Below, piece by piece: positions 6,661 through 9,222 of a stretch of 9,222 bases of DNA. The translations under genes were made by a program, and so were the position numbers. The notes beneath the pieces were generated by a model. The model searched no databases. It saw nothing but the letters and a program-made list of their open reading frames with translations, and was not told where the DNA came from. The stretch lies in contig CAZANP010000063.1 of assembly GCA_964486555.1 (NCBI GenBank), forward strand, positions 1-9,222. Reading direction: 5' to 3'. Every line of letters begins with the position of its first letter. Positions within the stretch are counted from its first letter, which is position 1. This stretch comes from 4484-232 sp964486555. Its GTDB lineage: Bacteria; Thermotogota; Thermotogae; Thermotogales; Thermotogaceae.

Positions 6661-7296
6661 ATGCCTAAGATAGAACCTTTTGAAAGATATGTTTCAAGAT
6701 ATGAAGAGTGGTTCGAGAAAAACAAGTATGTATATGAATCAGAGCTACTAGCGGTTAAAAAAATTCTACCAAAAGGAGGAGAAGGTATAGAAATAGGTGT
6801 CGGAACGGGAAGATTTGCAGCTCCTTTGGGAATAAAAATAGGGGTGGAACCATCTTCCAAAATGGCCAGGATCGCTATAGAGAGGGGGATAAAAGTTATC
6901 AAAGGTGTGGCTGAAGAGTTACCTTTGCACGACGAACAATTCGATTTTGCTTTGATGGTAACGACAGTGTGCTTTGTGGACGATGTGGAGAAGTCTTTTA
7001 GGGAAATCCACAGGATACTGAAAGATGGAGGCTACGTTGTCATAGGCTTTGTCGATAGAGAGAGTGAACTTGGAAAGTACTACGAGCTTCGAAAAGAAGA
7101 GAATCCTTTCTACAGAAAAGCCACCTTTCTTTCAGTGAAAGACGTGGTCTTAACCTTGAAAAAATGCGGTTTTAAAAATTTCGAATACGTGCAGACGATA
7201 TTTCACAGTTTAGAAGATGTGAAAGCGATTGAGGAGATCAAAGAAGGATTTGGAGAAGGTTCTTTCGTTGTAGTACGAGCTCAAAAAGAAGTATAA
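6661..7296 (+). CDS. Class I SAM-dependent methyltransferase (TM1293-like)
   Basis: Transfers a methyl group from S-adenosylmethionine to an unknown small-molecule acceptor; cytosolic. The 211-residue protein has the Rossmann methyltransferase signature. Motif I EIGVGTGRF is at residues 44-52, and the ribose-binding acidic residue E63 is in GVEPS after the second strand. EELPLHDEQFDFALMVTTVC holds the fourth strand of a Methyltransf_11-type domain, and ILKDGGYVVIGFVDRES is the fifth-strand region. It closely resembles my recollection of T. maritima TM1293, solved as PDB 1VLM and tentatively called a histamine N-methyltransferase; that substrate label should not be copied. It is divergent from the MATE gene and 17 bases upstream of the PlsY-like fusion, so probably co-transcribed with it. 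Confidence 0.88.
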   Translation: MPKIEPFERYVSRYEEWFEKNKYVYESELLAVKKILPKGGEGIEIGVGTGRFAAPLGIKIGVEPSSKMARIAIERGIKVIKGVAEELPLHDEQFDFALMVTTVCFVDDVEKSFREIHRILKDGGYVVIGFVDRESELGKYYELRKEENPFYRKATFLSVKDVVLTLKKCGFKNFEYVQTIFHSLEDVKAIEEIKEGFGEGSFVVVRAQKEV

Positions 7297-7313
7297 TTTT
7301 ACAAGGGGAAAAG

Positions 7314-8519
7314 ATGATAATTCTTCCTGTAATTGCTGGATATCTCATAGGATCCCTTTTACCTGCATATTTTCTTGCCAAGTGGTTAAAGGGAATCGAC
7401 ATTCGCCAAGTAGGGACACGGCACGCTGGTACAACCAATGTGAAACGTAATGTGGGGTTAGGTCCTGCGATCGTAACGGCCACATATGACACTACCAAAG
7501 GATTGCTGGCGATGGCTTTGGCATCGAATATCTTCCACACTTCTAAACCCGTCGTTTACCTCAGTGGAATCGCCGCAATCTTTGGTCATGTTTTCCCCTT
7601 CTATCTTAAATTTCGAGGAGGTCGAGGAGTAGCGACAGCTACTGGAATACTCATATTCATGCTCGGAAAGATATCTCTCTCTGTTTTAAAATTCGATACT
7701 ATACTACCCGATCTTCTCTTCATGGCTTTTTTAACTCTATTGATTTACTTTGTAACCAAAGATGAGAACTTTTTAGCAGTCACCATACTCCCTGTTCTAT
7801 GCGCTTTACTGATTATCCGAATTCCTTTATCTTTAGATCTTATCTTCATTCTCTTTCTGATTCTGTATGCCTTTTTCATAAGTTCCATGAATATGAGAAG
7901 AATGAGGATTTTCAGGGAAAAAGATGCGAACATCATCACTTGGAGAATTCTGATCCGACCCGCCGCGATTTCTTTTCCCATACTTCATCTTTTCATATCG
8001 AAAGCTTCTTTGACGATACTCATAGGTGTTGTCTGGGGAATCGCTTTCCTGATGGATTTCATACGCTTGTTCTGGACAAAAGCCAATGAATTTTTCATGA
8101 AAAGATTGAAAAAAGTCAGGATATACAAAGCCAAGGAAGAAAAGAGATTTTCATCCATAACGACTTTTTTAATGGGTGTTTTCCTATCGTATTTGCTTTT
8201 TGAAGAACCGATATTCGTAGCGTGTCTGGGATTTCTGATATTTGGAGACATGATGGCGAAGATCATAGGGATAAGTTATGGCAGGAAACATATCGTTCGA
8301 TCCGAACAGGTTAAGACCCTTGAAGGGACCATGGGATTTTTCGCAGCTGCTATCACCATATCCTACTTTCTTTGGATCACAAATGTGCTTCCTATACATG
8401 CAGGTCTTGTAGGAGCAGTTGTTGCGACCCTTGTCGAGACTTTGCCGATCCCTGTTGATGATAACGTGAGCGTTCCCATTCTCGCAGGTTCTGTGATGAC
8501 GCTGATGTCGAACTTTTAA
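7314..8519 (+). CDS. PlsY-like acyltransferase fused to a CTP-dependent lipid-kinase-like domain
   Basis: A 401-residue polytopic membrane protein made of two recognisable parts. Residues 1 to about 205 match PlsY, which acylates glycerol-3-phosphate from acyl-phosphate. GTRHAGTTNVKR (34-45) is motif 1 with the conserved R45 but threonine for the catalytic serine. YDTTKG (58-63) matches the DxxKG segment, and FRGGRGVATATG (100-111) is a clear motif 2. Motif 3 is weak: N193, R196 and E202 align, but the histidine is S190. Residues about 230-401 match the Dgk1/Sec59/VTE5 polyprenol, diacylglycerol or phytol kinase family: FGDMMAKIIGISYGR (310-324), KTLEGT (334-339) and VETLPIPVDDN (374-384). 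Canonical PlsY has about 200 residues and no such tail. ATG 7314 has AAGGGG five bases upstream. Inference: acylation and phosphorylation steps of lipid synthesis joined in one protein. The altered PlsY motifs leave open that only the kinase half is active. Confidence 0.85.
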   Translation: MIILPVIAGYLIGSLLPAYFLAKWLKGIDIRQVGTRHAGTTNVKRNVGLGPAIVTATYDTTKGLLAMALASNIFHTSKPVVYLSGIAAIFGHVFPFYLKFRGGRGVATATGILIFMLGKISLSVLKFDTILPDLLFMAFLTLLIYFVTKDENFLAVTILPVLCALLIIRIPLSLDLIFILFLILYAFFISSMNMRRMRIFREKDANIITWRILIRPAAISFPILHLFISKASLTILIGVVWGIAFLMDFIRLFWTKANEFFMKRLKKVRIYKAKEEKRFSSITTFLMGVFLSYLLFEEPIFVACLGFLIFGDMMAKIIGISYGRKHIVRSEQVKTLEGTMGFFAAAITISYFLWITNVLPIHAGLVGAVVATLVETLPIPVDDNVSVPILAGSVMTLMSNF

Positions 8520-8679
8520 AGGTCTCTATTGTTTTGAAAAAATGCTCAAGTGTGTTAGAAGAAAATGGAAAGTTCTATGAGATCTATCAAAGCTGCGTTT
8601 TCATGGTATTTGGCAATGATGCCCATATCACTTTTCTCGCTTCGCTTCTTCCTTGCCCCTGATCTTCGCTCATCTACTC

Positions 8680-8707
8680 TGGACAAATCACCAGATTGTA
8701 GTATAAT
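8680..8707 (+). promoter_or_regulatory. Upstream promoter candidate before the hydrolase
   Basis: TGGACA (8680-8685), 16 bases, then a perfect TATAAT (8702-8707). The -35 overlaps an inverted repeat TCTGG-acaaatca-CCAGA (8678-8695) that could be an operator. Confidence 0.5.
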
Positions 8708-8740
8708 GTTCTCAGAAGGGGTTGGCATTCGAAGCTTTTC

Positions 8741-8770
8741 TTGACATTGAACATTAATTCGTGGTATAAT
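8741..8770 (+). promoter_or_regulatory. Strong sigma-A promoter with extended -10
   Basis: A perfect -35 TTGACA (8741-8746), an 18-base spacer, and a perfect -10 TATAAT (8765-8770) preceded by TGg (8762-8764), the extended -10 element. It is the best promoter in the window. The predicted start is near 8777, about 54 bases before the hydrolase ATG and only about 12 bases before a terminator hairpin. Confidence 0.8.
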
Positions 8771-8786
8771 ATAAAATTGAAATTCC

Positions 8787-8808
8787 AACCGCCGAAAGGC
8801 GGTTTTTT
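8787..8808 (+). terminator. Intrinsic terminator (or attenuator) in the hydrolase leader
   Basis: AACCGCC-GAAA-GGCGGTT is a perfect stem of seven pairs with a GAAA tetraloop, the last two pairs using the U tract. TTTTTT begins at 8803 and TTTTT follows after one G. On the plus strand this is a textbook intrinsic terminator; the minus strand has no T tract. It would end transcripts from the fusion gene and also those from the promoter at 8741-8770. Confidence 0.8.
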
Positions 8809-8830
8809 GTTTTTCAGAAAGGGGAAGAAG

Positions 8831-9222
8831 ATGCTGTACCCATATAGAAAATTCGAGGGAAACATCTCAGAAGGGATTCTTTTACGAAGTATACGTCATC
8901 GGGTCAAGCTCATAAGATTTCCAACGCAATGGGAAACGTCCGATGAGAATTTGAGAGTGGTGGATGTCTTCTACTTTGAACCGATCCATTCCATTAAAAG
9001 AACCGTCATAATGCTTCATGGACTTGGAACGAGAAACGTTCTTTACCTTACAAGATTCGCTCAACTCATGGCTTTTCTGGGAACAGCGGTTTTCCTCCCT
9101 ATCATTCCCTACAACTTTACCAGGACTCCTACAGGTTTTGAAAGTGGTATGGCTTTCATGGAGCCCGACTCCAAAAGACTTCTTGAAAGGTGGCAACACG
9201 CGGTCTTGGATATTAGAAACGT
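8831..9222 (+). CDS. Alpha/beta-hydrolase, N-terminal part, cut by the window end
   Basis: The first 130 codons of a gene without a stop in the window. After an N-terminal strand region, VIMLHGLGTRN (residues 59-69) is the strand-3 and HG oxyanion-loop motif of alpha/beta-hydrolases. It is followed by a helix (TRFAQLMAFLG) and the strand AVFLPIIPYN, in the usual order. The nucleophile elbow (G-x-S-x-G) and the rest of the catalytic triad lie beyond the window, so esterase, peptidase or another activity cannot be told apart. No signal peptide is visible. ATG 8831 has AAAGGGG (8818-8824) six bases upstream. The frame is supported by consistent protein character; the overlapping antisense frame at 8882-9199 has none. 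Expression must pass the leader terminator at 8787-8808. Confidence 0.75.
   Translation, partial: MLYPYRKFEGNISEGILLRSIRHRVKLIRFPTQWETSDENLRVVDVFYFEPIHSIKRTVIMLHGLGTRNVLYLTRFAQLMAFLGTAVFLPIIPYNFTRTPTGFESGMAFMEPDSKRLLERWQHAVLDIRN

Larger units (their letters stand above)
8520..8830. other. Intergenic region of 311 bp with promoters and terminator
   Basis: Between the fusion gene and the hydrolase. The right part (8680-8808) holds two promoter candidates and an intrinsic terminator, listed separately. The left part (8520-8679) holds no gene I can call. A plus-strand frame from TTG 8534 to TGA 8662 (42 codons) lacks a ribosome site. A minus-strand frame ending at 8555 reads KYHENAALIDLIELSIFF at its end and looks protein-like, but its 5' part runs through the promoters. 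A small hairpin GGCA-atga-TGCC is at 8612-8623. I do not see a known RNA gene. Confidence 0.5.

Noticed and set aside
8534..8662. 42-codon plus-strand frame after the fusion gene
   Set aside because: TTG start without ribosome site and no recognisable similarity; kept only as a note in the intergenic entry.
8882..9199. Minus-strand frame opposite the hydrolase
   Set aside because: The plus-strand frame has an alpha/beta-hydrolase motif, start and ribosome site; the antisense frame has none.
1..9222. CRISPR array, tRNA, rRNA, insertion sequence or prophage
   Set aside because: No regularly spaced repeats, transposase or tRNA/rRNA-like sequence was seen on either strand.

Overview
The window reads as chromosomal DNA of a thermophilic bacterium of the order Thermotogales (Thermotoga or Pseudothermotoga). 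Several proteins resemble Thermotoga maritima proteins as I remember them: MinD, an ornithine decarboxylase next to an RND-type membrane protein, and a methyltransferase close to TM1293. Genes are tightly packed, Shine-Dalgarno sites are strong (AGGAGG, GGTGAT) and GTG/TTG starts are common, which fits this group. The assignment rests on recall and pattern, not on a search. A run of exactly 100 N at 1157-1256 marks a scaffold gap, so this is draft sequence.

Layout. (1) 1-1816, plus strand: the tail of an unknown gene, then minD, minE, a gene broken by the gap, and a degenerate shikimate-kinase-like P-loop protein. Junctions overlap or are only a few bases long, so this looks like one cell-division operon. 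minC is not in the window. (2) 1797-2963, minus strand: a fold-III PLP decarboxylase (ornithine/lysine type), convergent with and overlapping the P-loop gene by 20 bp. (3) 3123-5216, plus: a 12-TM RND/MMPL-like exporter, divergent from the decarboxylase across a 159-bp promoter region. (4) 5219-6562, minus: a MATE-family efflux protein, convergent with the exporter two bases away. (5) 6661-8519, plus: a SAM-dependent methyltransferase followed 17 bp later by a fusion of PlsY-like acyltransferase and a CTP-dependent lipid-kinase-like (Dgk1/Sec59/VTE5) domain. A perfect 15-bp palindrome lies between the MATE gene and the methyltransferase. (6) 8520-8830: a 311-bp intergenic region with two promoters, the second an almost ideal extended -10 promoter followed within about 12 bases of its predicted start by an intrinsic terminator. 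(7) 8831-9222, plus: the N-terminal part of an alpha/beta-hydrolase cut by the window end.

How the parts relate. MinD and MinE set the division site. The decarboxylase feeds polyamine synthesis, and the RND and MATE proteins are membrane transporters. The PlsY-kinase fusion points to phospholipid or isoprenoid-lipid phosphorylation, which matters in a lineage with unusual membrane-spanning lipids. The most unusual items are that fusion, the promoter-terminator module before the hydrolase, the shikimate-kinase fold that has lost substrate-binding residues, and the RND protein with only one intact proton-relay half.
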